DNA of 64,000 nucleotides, from contig NZ_JAJTWU010000002.1 in assembly GCF_021353265.1 (NCBI RefSeq), forward strand, positions 1-64,000, given 5' to 3'. Under the pieces are notes generated by a model. That model searched no databases and was not told the origin of the DNA. It saw nothing but the letters and a program-made list of their open reading frames with translations. Position 1 is the first letter of the stretch. Each line of letters opens with the position of its first letter. This stretch comes from Pelomonas cellulosilytica (GTDB lineage Bacteria; Pseudomonadota; Gammaproteobacteria; Burkholderiales; Burkholderiaceae_C). The translations under genes were made by a program, and so were the position numbers. Shown in pieces: positions 53,388 to 62,377 of the stretch.

Positions 53388-54050
53388 ATGACCGACGCAT
53401 CTGCACCTCACACCCAGGCCGCCGAGATCGTGCGCGAATACGACTCGATCGACGGCGTCGGCCAGATCGGCGGCGTCACGCACGATGGCGAGCGCGTGTG
53501 GCTGGCCGCCGGGGCGGCCCTGGTGGCCATCGATCCGGCGAATGGCCGGGTGCAGCGGCGCATCGAGCGCCCGGCGGACGCCGGTACTGCCTTCGATGGC
53601 CGCTACCTCTACCAGCTTGCCGAGGCGCGCATCGACAAGATCGACCCGGCCAGCGGTGAGGTGGTCGCGTCCATTCCGGCACCCGGCGCGGGCGGCGACT
53701 CCGGCCTGGCCTGGGCCGAGGGCAGCCTCTGGGTCGGCGAGTACCGCGCCCGCAAGATCCACCAGATCGACCCCGGCACCGGGGCCGTCCGCCGCACCAT
53801 TGAGTCCGACCGCTTCGTCACCGGCGTGACCTGGGTGGACGGCGAGCTGTGGCATGGCACGTGGGAGGGCGACACGAGCGACATCCGCCGCGTCGACCCG
53901 GTCAGCGGTGCGGTGCTGCAGCGCCTGCAGATGCCCGAGGGCGCGAACGTGAGCGGCCTGGAGTCCGACGGACGCGACCTGCTTTACGCCGGCGGCGGCA
54001 GCAGCGCCAGGCTGCGCGCTGTCAAGAGGCCCCTCGCCCCGTCTCGCTGA
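53388..54050 (+). CDS. Beta-propeller protein resembling glutaminyl-peptide cyclotransferase
   Basis: This 220-residue protein has repeated four-strand blades: GGVTHDGERVWLAAG, VAIDPANGRVQRRIE, KIDPASGEVVASIPA, QIDPGTGAVRRTI and RVDPVSGAVLQRL. These fit a YncE/glutamine cyclotransferase-like beta-propeller. No signal peptide is seen, so it may be cytoplasmic. The catalytic role is not certain; the number of blades is low for a closed propeller, which suggests a partial or domain-swapped form. The Shine-Dalgarno is GGAG before 53388. Confidence 0.7.
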   Translation: MTDASAPHTQAAEIVREYDSIDGVGQIGGVTHDGERVWLAAGAALVAIDPANGRVQRRIERPADAGTAFDGRYLYQLAEARIDKIDPASGEVVASIPAPGAGGDSGLAWAEGSLWVGEYRARKIHQIDPGTGAVRRTIESDRFVTGVTWVDGELWHGTWEGDTSDIRRVDPVSGAVLQRLQMPEGANVSGLESDGRDLLYAGGGSSARLRAVKRPLAPSR

Positions 54051-54197
54051 ACGCGGGCAAGGCTAGCCGGTCCCCGCGGGGACGGCGATGCCGACGGCGT
54101 TGAGCCGCCCGCAGCTCAACCCTGATTTCTTCAACCGCGACGCGCACCTGACCCCGGGTGCAGCCGCCGCATGCCTTCTTCAACCCTGGAGCCTGTG

Positions 54198-54953
54198 ATG
54201 ACCCTGACCGACCACCCCACCGTGACCCGCGACCGCTGGATCGCCGACCGCAAGGCGCTGCTTGCGCGCGAGAAGGAACTCACCCAGCTGCGCGACCGCA
54301 TCGCCGCCGAACGCCGGGCACTGCCCTGGGTGCGGCTGGAGAAGGACTACGTGTTCGACACCGCCGACGGCCCCCGTTCCTTGAGCGAGCTGTTCCAGGG
54401 CCGGCGGCAGCTGCTGGTGCAGCACTTCATGTTCGGCCCCGGCTGGGAGCAGGGCTGCAAGAGCTGCTCCTACATGGCCGACCATCTCGATGGCATGGCG
54501 CTGCACCTGGCCCACCGTGACATCGCGCTGCTGGTGGTGTCGCGCGCGCCGCTGTCCGAGCTGCTGCGCTTCCGCGAGCGCATGGGCTGGCAGTTCCCCT
54601 GGGCGTCGTCCCAAGGCAGCGACTTCAACCGCGACTTCCACGTCAGCTTCGAGCCCGAGGACCGCCAGGACGGCGAGGTCTACTACAACTTCCACATGAC
54701 GGCCTTCCCGCAGACGGAGGCGCCCGGTATCAGCGTTTTCTACAAGGACGACGCTGGCGCCGTCTTCCACACGTACTCGACGTTCGGCCGCGGCGTGGAA
54801 GTGATGATGGGCACCTACAGCCTCGTGGACCTGACGCCCAAGGGCCGCGACGAAGATGGGCTGTCGTACACCATGGAATGGGTGCGGCACCACGACCGCT
54901 ACGAGGACATGCCGCCCGCGCCCGCCAGTTGCTGCGGCGCGGACAAGGCCTGA
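54198..54953 (+). CDS. DUF899 family thioredoxin-like protein
   Basis: This 251-residue protein matches DUF899: RKALLAREKELTQLRDRIAA, RRALPWVRLEKDYVFDTADG, LLVQHFMFGPGWEQGCKSC, and a C-terminus with GRGVEVMMGTYSLVDLTPKG. The GCKSC pair recalls thioredoxin-like or peroxiredoxin-type thiols. Function unknown. The ATG at 54198 has GGAG six bases upstream. It is followed after five bases by a membrane protein gene. Confidence 0.9.
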   Translation: MTLTDHPTVTRDRWIADRKALLAREKELTQLRDRIAAERRALPWVRLEKDYVFDTADGPRSLSELFQGRRQLLVQHFMFGPGWEQGCKSCSYMADHLDGMALHLAHRDIALLVVSRAPLSELLRFRERMGWQFPWASSQGSDFNRDFHVSFEPEDRQDGEVYYNFHMTAFPQTEAPGISVFYKDDAGAVFHTYSTFGRGVEVMMGTYSLVDLTPKGRDEDGLSYTMEWVRHHDRYEDMPPAPASCCGADKA

Positions 54954-54958
54954 CGGCC

Positions 54959-55558
54959 ATGAACGGCGCCGTGAGTCTCTGGCCCTGGCTGGCCGTGGCC
55001 GGTGCCGGCGCGCTGCACGGGCTCAACCCGTGTTCGGGCTGGGCGCTGGCGGCGGCCTGCGGCTGGCGCTCGCGCGATGGCCGCGACGCGCTGCGCGTGC
55101 TGGCGCTCGTGGCGGCGGGCCACGTGATGTCGGTCGCTGCCGTTGCGGTCGCCGTGGCATTGGGCCTTGCGATGGACCGCTTGTGGACACTCGCCGTGGT
55201 TGTGGTGGCGGCTACCGCGCTGCTTGCGTGGCGCCGGCGCCGCCGCGCCGGGCTCCTGGGCGCCATGGCCGTGTCATTTACCACCGCGACGGTGCAGGGC
55301 AGCGGGCTGATGCTGGTGCCGGCCTTCGTGCCACTGTGCCTGAGCGGCTCACCGGCGCGGGAGATCACGGCGACGGGGTCGCTGGCCCTCGCGCTGTCTG
55401 CCGTGGCGGTTCACATGGCAGCGATGCTGGTCGCCACGGCGGCGATGGCTTGGCTGGGAGTGCGCGGCGTGGCCGCGTGCCGCGCCGTCTTGCGCCCACA
55501 ATCCGGCCATCACACCTTGCGAGACCTGCGATGCCCGCGCCTGCCGCCCACCGGCTGA
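54959..55558 (+). CDS. Polytopic membrane protein of unknown function
   Basis: This 199-residue protein has about six hydrophobic segments. The first has GALHGLNPCSGWALAAA, a His/Pro/Gly pattern seen in some small transporter and thiol-export families. The C-terminus extends past the start of the next gene (28-base overlap), so the reading frames share sequence. No specific function. ATG at 54959, five bases after the DUF899 stop. Confidence 0.75.
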   Translation: MNGAVSLWPWLAVAGAGALHGLNPCSGWALAAACGWRSRDGRDALRVLALVAAGHVMSVAAVAVAVALGLAMDRLWTLAVVVVAATALLAWRRRRRAGLLGAMAVSFTTATVQGSGLMLVPAFVPLCLSGSPAREITATGSLALALSAVAVHMAAMLVATAAMAWLGVRGVAACRAVLRPQSGHHTLRDLRCPRLPPTG

Positions 55559-56181
55559 CCGCCGACCTCATTCACACCGAAGCGCAGCTGCGCGAACTCA
55601 TCGGCGAGCCCGCGCCGCTGACCTGCGCCAAGATCACCGACCGGCTGAATGCCGCGACGCGGCGGTTCATCGAGCTGTCGCCGCTGGTGTGCCTGGCGAC
55701 CAGCGATGCCGAGGGCCGCTGCGACGTGAGCCCTCGCGGCGACCCGACCGGCTTCGTGCGCATCCTCGACGATCGCACGCTCCTGCTGCCCGATCGCCCG
55801 GGCAATCGGCTGGCCGATTCGATGCGCAACGTGCTGGCCAATCCGCGGGTGGGCCTGCTCTTCATCGTGCCGGGCGCGACGGAAACCTTCCGCGTCAATG
55901 GGCGCGCCGTGCTGACGACCGACGCGGCCCTGCTCGCTCCCAGCGTGGTGGAGGGCAAGACGCCGCGGCTGGGCCTGCTGGTGGACATCGAGGAGGCCTA
56001 CACGCAGTGCAGCAAGGCCTTCCTGCGCTCGAACTTCTGGGACCCGGCGCGTTTCGTGGACCCGGCGGTGTTGCCCACGGGCGGCGAGGTGCACCGGGCC
56101 ATCCAGGGGGAGGGCTTCGATGCAGGGGGCTACGACGCCGCGCGTGCCGAACGCTACCGCCGCCGCGAGGGCTTCTACTGA
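55531..56181 (+). CDS. PPOX-type FMN-dependent flavoprotein, MSMEG_1061-like
   Basis: This 216-residue protein has the pyridoxamine-5'-phosphate-oxidase fold: FIELSPLVCLATSDAEGRCDVSPRG, FVRILDDRTLLLPDRPGNR, VLANPRVGLLFIVPGATETF and RVNGRAVLTTD. Members bind FMN or F420 and reduce small molecules. Cytoplasmic; substrate unknown. The ATG at 55531 lies inside the end of the membrane protein gene. It converges on putA with two bases between stops. Confidence 0.9.
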   Translation: MPAPAAHRLTADLIHTEAQLRELIGEPAPLTCAKITDRLNAATRRFIELSPLVCLATSDAEGRCDVSPRGDPTGFVRILDDRTLLLPDRPGNRLADSMRNVLANPRVGLLFIVPGATETFRVNGRAVLTTDAALLAPSVVEGKTPRLGLLVDIEEAYTQCSKAFLRSNFWDPARFVDPAVLPTGGEVHRAIQGEGFDAGGYDAARAERYRRREGFY

Positions 56182-56183
56182 GC

Positions 56184-59100
56184 TCAGTGGACGCCGGCCA
56201 GCAGCGCCGCGTTCCCTCCCGCTGCGGCCGTATTCACCGTCAACGTCTGCTCCGCCGCAAAGCGGTAGAGCTGGCGCCCATGGCCCGCGGCGGTGACGAG
56301 AGGCAGGATGGCACCGGGCCGTGCGGCCAGCGCCTGAGCCAGCGCGTGGGCCGCGGCGGCGTCTGACGAGGCGAGCGCGACGCCGGCCAGCTGCGGCGCG
56401 GCCAGCAGGCCGGGCAAGGCGGAGTCGGCCAGCAGCGTCAGCGCCTGAGCGGGCAGGCCGGCGCGCAGCAGCGCCTGGCGGGCGCGTTCGTCGCCGCCCA
56501 GCCAGATCGCGCTGTTGCCGGCCAGCAGCGCACTGACGGCTGCGGCCAGGCCGGCGTTTCCGCGGCCCAGCACCGCAAACAAGCCGCGCGCGTGGCGGCG
56601 CAGCGTGTTGCTCTCGCCGGTGGGGCCGGGCAGGGCCAGTTCGGCGAACTGCGTCTGTGCCGCGGTGAACAGACCGCGCAGCGCGTGGGCCGTCGGCGCG
56701 TCCAGCGTGTCGGCCGCGCGCCGCAGCAGGGCGATGCGGTCGAGCAGCGGCATGTCGCGCCAGGTGGTATCGGCGGCCACGGCCAGCGGGGCGGCCTGTG
56801 CATCTAGCGTGAGCGCCGGGGCCGGCGCGTCGAGCACTGGCTCGGCGCAGAAGCGGCGCAGGTAGTCTGGCCCGCCGGCCTTGGGGCCGGTGCCGGACAG
56901 GCCTTCGCCGCCGAAGGGCTGCACGCCGACGACTGCGCCGATGATGTTGCGGTTGACGTAGACGTTGCCGATGCGCGCCTCGTCCGCCAGACGCTGGGCG
57001 CGGCTGTCGATGCGCGTCTGGATGCCCAGCGTCAGGCCGTAGCCCAGCGCATTGATGTCGCGGATGACCTCGTCGACTGGCGCCGTGAAGCGCACGACAT
57101 GCAGCACCGGGCCGAAGATCTCCTCGCGCAGGCGTTGCACGCTGGGCAGCTCGAAGGCGATGGGGCGGATCTGCCGTGGCAGCGGCTCGGCCACCGGCGC
57201 TTCGGCAATCAGCGTGGCCTCGCGCTTCAGCCGCTCGATATGGCGGGCGATGTTGGCGTGTGCCTCGTCGTCGATGACCGGACCCACGTCGGTCGCTAAG
57301 CGCGCCGGCTCGCCCACGCGCAGCTGCTGCAGCGCGCCCTTGAGCATCTCGATGACGCCGTCGGCGATGCTGTCCTGCACGCACAGCAGGCGCAGCGCCG
57401 AGCAGCGCTGGCCAGCCGAGCGGAAGGCGCTCTGCACGACGGCGTCGATGACCTGCTCGGGCAGTGCCGTCGAGTCCACGACCATCGCGTTGAGGCCGCC
57501 CGTTTCGGCGATCAGCGGGATGGGCGAGTTCGGCTTGCGAGCGAGCGCCTTGTTGATGGTCTGCGCGACGGCGGTGGAGCCGGTGAAGCACACACCCGCG
57601 GTGTGCACTTGCGCCACGAGGCCGGCGCCGACGGTCTCGCCCGGCCCGTGCAGCAGCGCCAGCGCGTCGGCTGGCACGCCGGCGTCGTGCAGCAGCTCGA
57701 CCATCTTCAGCGCGACGTATGGCGTCTGCTCGGCGGGCTTGGCGGCCACCGTGTTGCCGGCCACGAGCGCGGCGACCACCTGGCCAGCGAAGATGGCCAG
57801 CGGGAAGTTCCACGGGCTGATGCAGACGAATACGCCGCGCCCCTGCATCGCCGTCGCGTCGGCCTCGGCCTGGTCCGCGTAGTAGCGCAGGAAATCCACG
57901 GCCTCGCGTACTTCGGCGATGCAGTCGGCCTGGGTCTTGAAGGCTTCCTTCACCAGCAGCGCGCAGAACTCGGGCAGGCGCGCGTCGAGCGCGTCCGCCG
58001 CGCGGCGCAGCGACGCGGCGCGCTCGGTCACGAGGCGGGCGTTCCACGCGGGGAAGCCGGCGTGCAGGCGCTGCATCGCAGCCTCGACATCGGCGCTGGT
58101 CGCTTCGGGCACGGCAGCGATGACGGTACTGTCGAGTGCGCTCTGCAGCGGCGCGCGCTGTGCGGGCACGGCCAGGTCGGCGCCGGTGGAGTTGCGCCGG
58201 CCTCGGCCGTTGTCGTCCATGTACAGCGCCGGTGGCAGCGGCAGCGACGGCGTCGAACGCACGTCCGCCAGTGGCGAGCCCAGCAGTTCGGGCACCTGCA
58301 CGGCCGGGTCGGCCAGCTGGTGCACGAAGGACGAGTTGGCGCCGTTCTCCAGCAACCGGCGCACGAGGTAGGCCAGCAGATCGCGGTGCTCGCCTACCGG
58401 CGCGTAGACGCGGCAGGGGATGCTGCCGTCCTTCAGCACCTCGCGGTACACCCCTTCGCCCATGCCATGCAGCCGTTGCATCTCGAAGGCCGCGCCGGCC
58501 GCGCGGGCCATCTGCACGATGGCGGCGATGGTGCCGGCGTTGTGGCTGGCGAACTGCGGGTAGATGACGTCGGCATGCTGGATCAGAGCGCGGGCGCAGG
58601 CCAGGTAGCTCACGTCGGTGTGCTGCTTGTGCGTGAACACGGGGTAGTGCGGCAGCCCCAGCTCCTGCGCGCGCTTGATCTCGCCGTCCCAATATGCGCC
58701 CTTCACGAGCCGCACCATGAAGCGCAGGCCGTGCCTGCGAGCGATGGCCGCCACTTCGTCGACGACCGCCAACGCGCGCGTCTGGTAGGCCTGCACGGCC
58801 AGGCCGAAGCCGCGCCACTCGGGGCAGACGATGGCGATGCGCGCCGCCAGCGCGTCCAGCACGTCAAGCGACAGCTCCAGGCGGTCCACCTCCTCGGCGT
58901 CGATGGTGAGGTTGATGTTGGCCTCGGCGGCCAGCTCGATGAGTGTCCACACGCGTGGCAGCAGCTCGGCGAACACGCGCTCGCGCTGCAGCACCTCGTA
59001 GCGGCTGAACAGCGCGCTGAGCTTGATCGAGATGCCGTCCGAGCCTTCCGGCGACTCGGCGCGGCGGCCGGCGCTGATGGCCTTGATGGCGTTGACGTAG

Positions 59101-59738
59101 GCCCGGTGGTAGCGGCGCGCGTCGTCTTCTGTCCGGGCGCCTTCGCCGAGCATGTCGTAGCTGAATCGAAGGTTCTTCAGCGCGTTTCGCGCCTCATCGG
59201 CTTCGGACATCGCCTCGCCGATGTTGCGGCCCAGCACGAACTGGCGGCCCAGCAGCTGGATGGCGCGCACCGTGGCCGCGACGACGGTCTGCGCGCCGAG
59301 GCGCTTGAACAGGCCACCCTCGTCCTCGGCACCGGGCAAGAAGCGCTTGGACATCGAGATGGCCGACGCCGACAGCGCCGCCAGCATCTTGTGCGGGCTG
59401 CCCTGGCTGGCGCCGTCGAAGTCGGCGCGGCCGAGTTGGTCGGCCGTCAGCGCGATGGCTGTGGGGGCGTCCGGCACGCGCAGCAGCGCCTCTGCCAGCC
59501 GCATCAGCGCCAGGCCCTCGGCGCTGGTGATGGGGTACTCGCGCAGCAGCGATTCCATCGCCCAGAACGGCGCGGGGTGGCGTCGCACCTGCTCGACCCA
59601 CGGCGTGGCCATCGCGACGACCTGCGTCCAGTCCAGCGCACTGCCCATGCGTGCCGCCAGGGCCTGCACGGCGCTGCTTTCGTCGCGGTACGGGTCCGGC
59701 AGGCGCGGTTGCTCGGGCGGGGTGATGAACGCGGACAT
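56184..59738 (-). CDS. putA: Bifunctional proline dehydrogenase / glutamate semialdehyde dehydrogenase
   Basis: This 1184-residue protein oxidises proline to glutamate. The proline dehydrogenase barrel spans about 130-470 (RLVKGAYWDGEIKRAQELG near 343). The aldehyde dehydrogenase domain spans about 530-985 with Glu745 (IAETGGLN) and catalytic Cys779 (AFRSAGQRCSALR). A C-terminal ALDH-like tail follows. The N-terminal RHH DNA-binding domain of trifunctional PutA is absent, so it cannot repress itself; an Lrp-type gene is divergent from it. It acts as a membrane-associated flavoenzyme feeding electrons to quinone. Confidence 0.96.
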   Translation of the reverse strand: MSAFITPPEQPRLPDPYRDESSAVQALAARMGSALDWTQVVAMATPWVEQVRRHPAPFWAMESLLREYPITSAEGLALMRLAEALLRVPDAPTAIALTADQLGRADFDGASQGSPHKMLAALSASAISMSKRFLPGAEDEGGLFKRLGAQTVVAATVRAIQLLGRQFVLGRNIGEAMSEADEARNALKNLRFSYDMLGEGARTEDDARRYHRAYVNAIKAISAGRRAESPEGSDGISIKLSALFSRYEVLQRERVFAELLPRVWTLIELAAEANINLTIDAEEVDRLELSLDVLDALAARIAIVCPEWRGFGLAVQAYQTRALAVVDEVAAIARRHGLRFMVRLVKGAYWDGEIKRAQELGLPHYPVFTHKQHTDVSYLACARALIQHADVIYPQFASHNAGTIAAIVQMARAAGAAFEMQRLHGMGEGVYREVLKDGSIPCRVYAPVGEHRDLLAYLVRRLLENGANSSFVHQLADPAVQVPELLGSPLADVRSTPSLPLPPALYMDDNGRGRRNSTGADLAVPAQRAPLQSALDSTVIAAVPEATSADVEAAMQRLHAGFPAWNARLVTERAASLRRAADALDARLPEFCALLVKEAFKTQADCIAEVREAVDFLRYYADQAEADATAMQGRGVFVCISPWNFPLAIFAGQVVAALVAGNTVAAKPAEQTPYVALKMVELLHDAGVPADALALLHGPGETVGAGLVAQVHTAGVCFTGSTAVAQTINKALARKPNSPIPLIAETGGLNAMVVDSTALPEQVIDAVVQSAFRSAGQRCSALRLLCVQDSIADGVIEMLKGALQQLRVGEPARLATDVGPVIDDEAHANIARHIERLKREATLIAEAPVAEPLPRQIRPIAFELPSVQRLREEIFGPVLHVVRFTAPVDEVIRDINALGYGLTLGIQTRIDSRAQRLADEARIGNVYVNRNIIGAVVGVQPFGGEGLSGTGPKAGGPDYLRRFCAEPVLDAPAPALTLDAQAAPLAVAADTTWRDMPLLDRIALLRRAADTLDAPTAHALRGLFTAAQTQFAELALPGPTGESNTLRRHARGLFAVLGRGNAGLAAAVSALLAGNSAIWLGGDERARQALLRAGLPAQALTLLADSALPGLLAAPQLAGVALASSDAAAAHALAQALAARPGAILPLVTAAGHGRQLYRFAAEQTLTVNTAAAGGNAALLAGVH

Positions 59739-59780
59739 GGCTTTCTCCTGGTGAGATCAGCAATGTATGAAGAGTGGTGC

Positions 59781-59794
59781 TGGATTAAATTCCA
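59781..59794. promoter_or_regulatory. Candidate Lrp-type operator between putA and lrp-type gene
   Basis: The dyad TGGATTAAATTCCA (arms TGGA/TCCA around an AT core) lies in the 87 bp between the two divergent starts. It is AT-rich, as Lrp/AsnC sites usually are. Binding by the adjacent regulator is inferred. Confidence 0.45.
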
Positions 59795-59825
59795 ACGATT
59801 GCACTTTGTGCCGAAGGAAATCCAG

Positions 59826-60296
59826 ATGAGCAGCGAGGCCACCCTCGACAAGATCGACGCCCGCATCTTGCGCGTGCTCCAGGCCGACGGGCGCATTTCC
59901 AACCTCAAGCTGGCCGAGGCAGTGCACCTGTCGCCCACGGCCGTGTTGGAGCGCGTTAAGCGGCTGACGCGCGATGGCTACATCCTCGGTTACGAGGCGC
60001 GGCTGAACCCGGCCAAGCTGGGGGCGGCGATGCTGGTCTTCATCGAGGTGCACCTGGACCGCACGGTGCAGGACGTCATGGACACGTTCAAGGCCGCCGT
60101 GCAGGCCCGCCCCGAGATCCTCGAATGCCACCTCGTGGCCGGCGGCTTCGACTACCTGCTCAAGACACGCGTGCGCGACATGGGCGCCTACCGTGAATTC
60201 ATCGGCAGCGTGATCTGGACGCTGCCGGGCGTGCGGGAGACGCGGACGTATGCGGTGATGGAGGAAGTCAAGGCGACCACGGCGCTGCCGTTTTGA
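59826..60296 (+). CDS. Lrp/AsnC-family regulator, probable proline-responsive activator of putA
   Basis: This is a 156-residue Lrp/AsnC protein. The HTH lies at about residues 8-58 (LDKIDARILRVLQADGRISN, then LSPTAVLERVKRLTRDGYI) and the RAM/ligand domain at about 70-150 (LVFIEVHLDRTVQDVMDTF, CHLVAGGFDYLLK). The divergent position from putA is the standard arrangement for PutR/BkdR-like activators that respond to proline. The long frame upstream of ATG 59826 belongs to no real gene. Confidence 0.93.
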   Translation: MSSEATLDKIDARILRVLQADGRISNLKLAEAVHLSPTAVLERVKRLTRDGYILGYEARLNPAKLGAAMLVFIEVHLDRTVQDVMDTFKAAVQARPEILECHLVAGGFDYLLKTRVRDMGAYREFIGSVIWTLPGVRETRTYAVMEEVKATTALPF

Positions 60297-60767
60297 TGCC
60301 CGGGGGGGACAGGCGGAATCACATGGTCCGGCGAGCTGGGCGCGTCAAGAAAGCGGCGTCTGTTATGTGGCGAACCTGGTCGGTCGGCGGCGGCCGGCGG
60401 ACTCGCGGCGTCGGCGTCGCAGCGGTCATTCGGACGCCAGCGCGTTTGCCAGCGCAATGGCCGGTTCATTCAAGGAAGCCAACATTCGCGCCGCAGGTTC
60501 GAACGGCGGCGACATGAACAACCGCCATGCGGCGTTGCGAAATTCCGGATCCGACCCTGAGCGGACCTAGAAACTGCGGAATTCGGCGCCCGCTTGCAGT
60601 CGGTCGGTCTCGACGTTCGATCTTGGGAGTACCTCTTGCGGCATCACCGCTCCCAAAGCACAACGACTCCGCCCGGCGCCGGCGGCCTCAGGGTGCCTGA
60701 CATGGGTTCCGATGCGCCGTCCTGGCCAGCAACCCTAGGCCCCAGCCTACGTATCGGCCCATCGATC
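60297..60767. other. Intergenic region, no gene recognised
   Basis: About 470 bp between the lrp-type gene and the end of the PIN toxin gene. No convincing gene, RNA or repeat seen. It is less GC-rich than the flanks. Confidence 0.5.
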
Positions 60768-61223
60768 TCACCCTGCAGACTCTTCGGGCGAGGGAGACTC
60801 GTCAGGTGACAAGTACAACTTGACCCGGCTGGTCGTCCAGGTGGCCACACCCGTGCCGAAGAAGTCGGCGTCTTCGGTCCAAACGGGGCAATCCAACATC
60901 AATGCACAGGCCAGAGCTGGCCAGTCGTCGGCATCGCGTTCCCCTATGCGTGCGAGGGCGCGCTGCTCAAATGACCGGTACATCTCTGAGTCCAGCGGGC
61001 GTACCACGGACTCAAGTGCATCGAGAGTGGCGAGGGCAGCCGCGCCGTCGACACCTCGCTTCTCCAACAATCCGGGGAGGTACTTGCGCGCTTCGTCGAA
61101 GGCGGTGTCCGGAGCAAAAAAGCTCACGTCAGCCAGAGACCCCACGATCAGCTCGCGCACACGCTGCCCCAGAACAGCGCGGATCAAGATGTTTGCATCG
61201 AGGACGATAGCGCGCTGCCTCAT
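60768..61223 (-). CDS. PIN-domain toxin
   Basis: This 151-residue PIN-domain ribonuclease-type toxin has VLDANILIRAVLG (first Asp) and an acidic second site (DEARKYL). It then has ERDADDWPALACALML and WTEDADFFG, the usual third and fourth acidic positions. Probable RNA cleavage when free of antitoxin. The ATG at 61223 gives MRQRAIVLDAN; upstream codons are not domain-like. Seven bases separate it from the antitoxin stop, so it is second in the operon. Confidence 0.9.
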   Translation of the reverse strand: MRQRAIVLDANILIRAVLGQRVRELIVGSLADVSFFAPDTAFDEARKYLPGLLEKRGVDGAAALATLDALESVVRPLDSEMYRSFEQRALARIGERDADDWPALACALMLDCPVWTEDADFFGTGVATWTTSRVKLYLSPDESPSPEESAG

Positions 61224-61230
61224 CGCCTGA

Positions 61231-61524
61231 TCACGCAAGCTTCGAACGAACGACAGTCTTGCTCTGCTGCTTTGAGCCTGCCTTACGCGCAGCCTTGAAC
61301 TCCGATGCAACCTCGCCGACGTCGATCGCCCTGGCAGCCAAGATGCGATCCAGCTCGGCTGCTGCCTTCTTCAGCGCGACGACATCGGCTTCGGACTGGC
61401 CGTGTGTCGGGATGAAGTAGCCCACCGTTTGGCCATGCCGGGTAACCGCAACAGGTTTGTCTGACGCGATGAACTCGGCAAGCCCCGCGCGAAACTCACG
61501 AATGCCGACCCTTGCGCTTTCCAT
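61231..61524 (-). CDS. Phd/YefM-type antitoxin
   Basis: This is a 97-residue antitoxin. The N-terminal Phd/YefM DNA-binding part (ARVGIREFRAGLAEFIASDK, then PVAVTRHGQTVGYFIP) is followed by a basic C-terminal tail that would wrap the PIN toxin. ATG 61524 has GGAG at an ideal distance (GGAGTTCAAC); the upstream ATGs at 61536 and 61542 have none. First gene of the toxin-antitoxin operon. A perfect palindrome 45 bp upstream is the likely autoregulatory operator. Confidence 0.88.
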   Translation of the reverse strand: MESARVGIREFRAGLAEFIASDKPVAVTRHGQTVGYFIPTHGQSEADVVALKKAAAELDRILAARAIDVGEVASEFKAARKAGSKQQSKTVVRSKLA

Positions 61525-61568
61525 GTTGAACTCCATGAGCATCTTGCGTGCTGGGTATTGTGGATCAA

Positions 61569-61578
61569 TGTGTACACA
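61569..61578. promoter_or_regulatory. Palindrome, candidate operator of toxin-antitoxin operon
   Basis: TGTGTACACA is a perfect 10-bp palindrome 45 bp upstream of the antitoxin start. Phd/YefM antitoxins repress their own operons through such palindromes. Confidence 0.5.
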
Positions 61579-61791
61579 AGAGCAAGGGGAGGGATGGAGC
61601 CTGGCTCGCGGGACGGTCAAGCGACGTGAGCCGTCTCGTGGCTGCCTGTCGTCAGCGACCGCAAATGGCCGGCAATGTGAGTTCGTTGAATTTCCACTTT
61701 CCCGTCTTCGGCCTGGCACGTGTCGCCGTCGGCGGAGGGTTGCCGCCGGGCCGGACGCTGGTTCACGGCGGCACGCGAGGGTTGCAGCGCC

Positions 61792-62376
61792 TCAGCGCAC
61801 CAGCACGGCCTGCACGGCCTCTCGCAGCGCCGGCAGCACTTCCGCCGCGAACCATGGCCGATCCCGCAGCCAGCGCTGGTTGCGGGGGCTCGGATGCGGC
61901 AGCGGCAGTACACCCTTGGCCAGTCCGTCGCGCCAGCCGGCCACCAGTTCGTCGACGGACGCACGGCGCTGCAGGTGCCAGCCCAGTGCATGGGCGCCGA
62001 TGGCCAGCATCAGGTGCAAGTAGGGCAGCGCGTCCAGCACGCGCCGGCGCCACAGCGGCGCGCATTCCGGCCGTGGCGGCAGGTCGCCTGACGGGCCCGC
62101 GCCGGAAAAGCACAGGCCCATCGGCAGGATGGCAAAGCATGTGGGGTCGTAGAACTGCTCGCGTGTGATGCCGAGCCAGGCGCGCAGGCGGTCGCCGCTG
62201 GCGTCGTCGAACGGCCGGCCGCGTTCATGGGCGATGCGGCCCGGCGCCTGGCTGGCGATGAGGATGCGTGCGCGCCGGTCGAGCTGGAAGATGGGCTTGG
62301 CGCCTAGCGGCAGCGCCGGCTCGCAGTGCCTGCAGCCGCGCAGCTCGGGCAGCAGGCGCCGCAGCGCGGTGGCCAC
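61792..62376 (-). CDS. Uracil-DNA glycosylase family protein
   Basis: This 194-residue protein has UDG superfamily motifs: IASQAPGRIAHERGRPFDD (motif 1 region), FYDPTCFAILPMGLCF, the LMLAIGAHALGWHL strand and PHPSPRNQRW (motif 2). It also has Cys residues (RGCRHC) near the N-terminus. It may remove damaged or deaminated bases, though the exact substrate class is unclear. The start is probably GTG at 62376, one base after the upstream gene's stop. Confidence 0.85.
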   Translation of the reverse strand: MATALRRLLPELRGCRHCEPALPLGAKPIFQLDRRARILIASQAPGRIAHERGRPFDDASGDRLRAWLGITREQFYDPTCFAILPMGLCFSGAGPSGDLPPRPECAPLWRRRVLDALPYLHLMLAIGAHALGWHLQRRASVDELVAGWRDGLAKGVLPLPHPSPRNQRWLRDRPWFAAEVLPALREAVQAVLVR

Positions 62377-62377
62377 G

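Noticed and set aside
57603..59825. Long plus-strand open frame leading into the Lrp-type gene
   Set aside because: It is antisense to putA. The Lrp family starts at ATG 59826; nothing upstream in this frame resembles a protein family.
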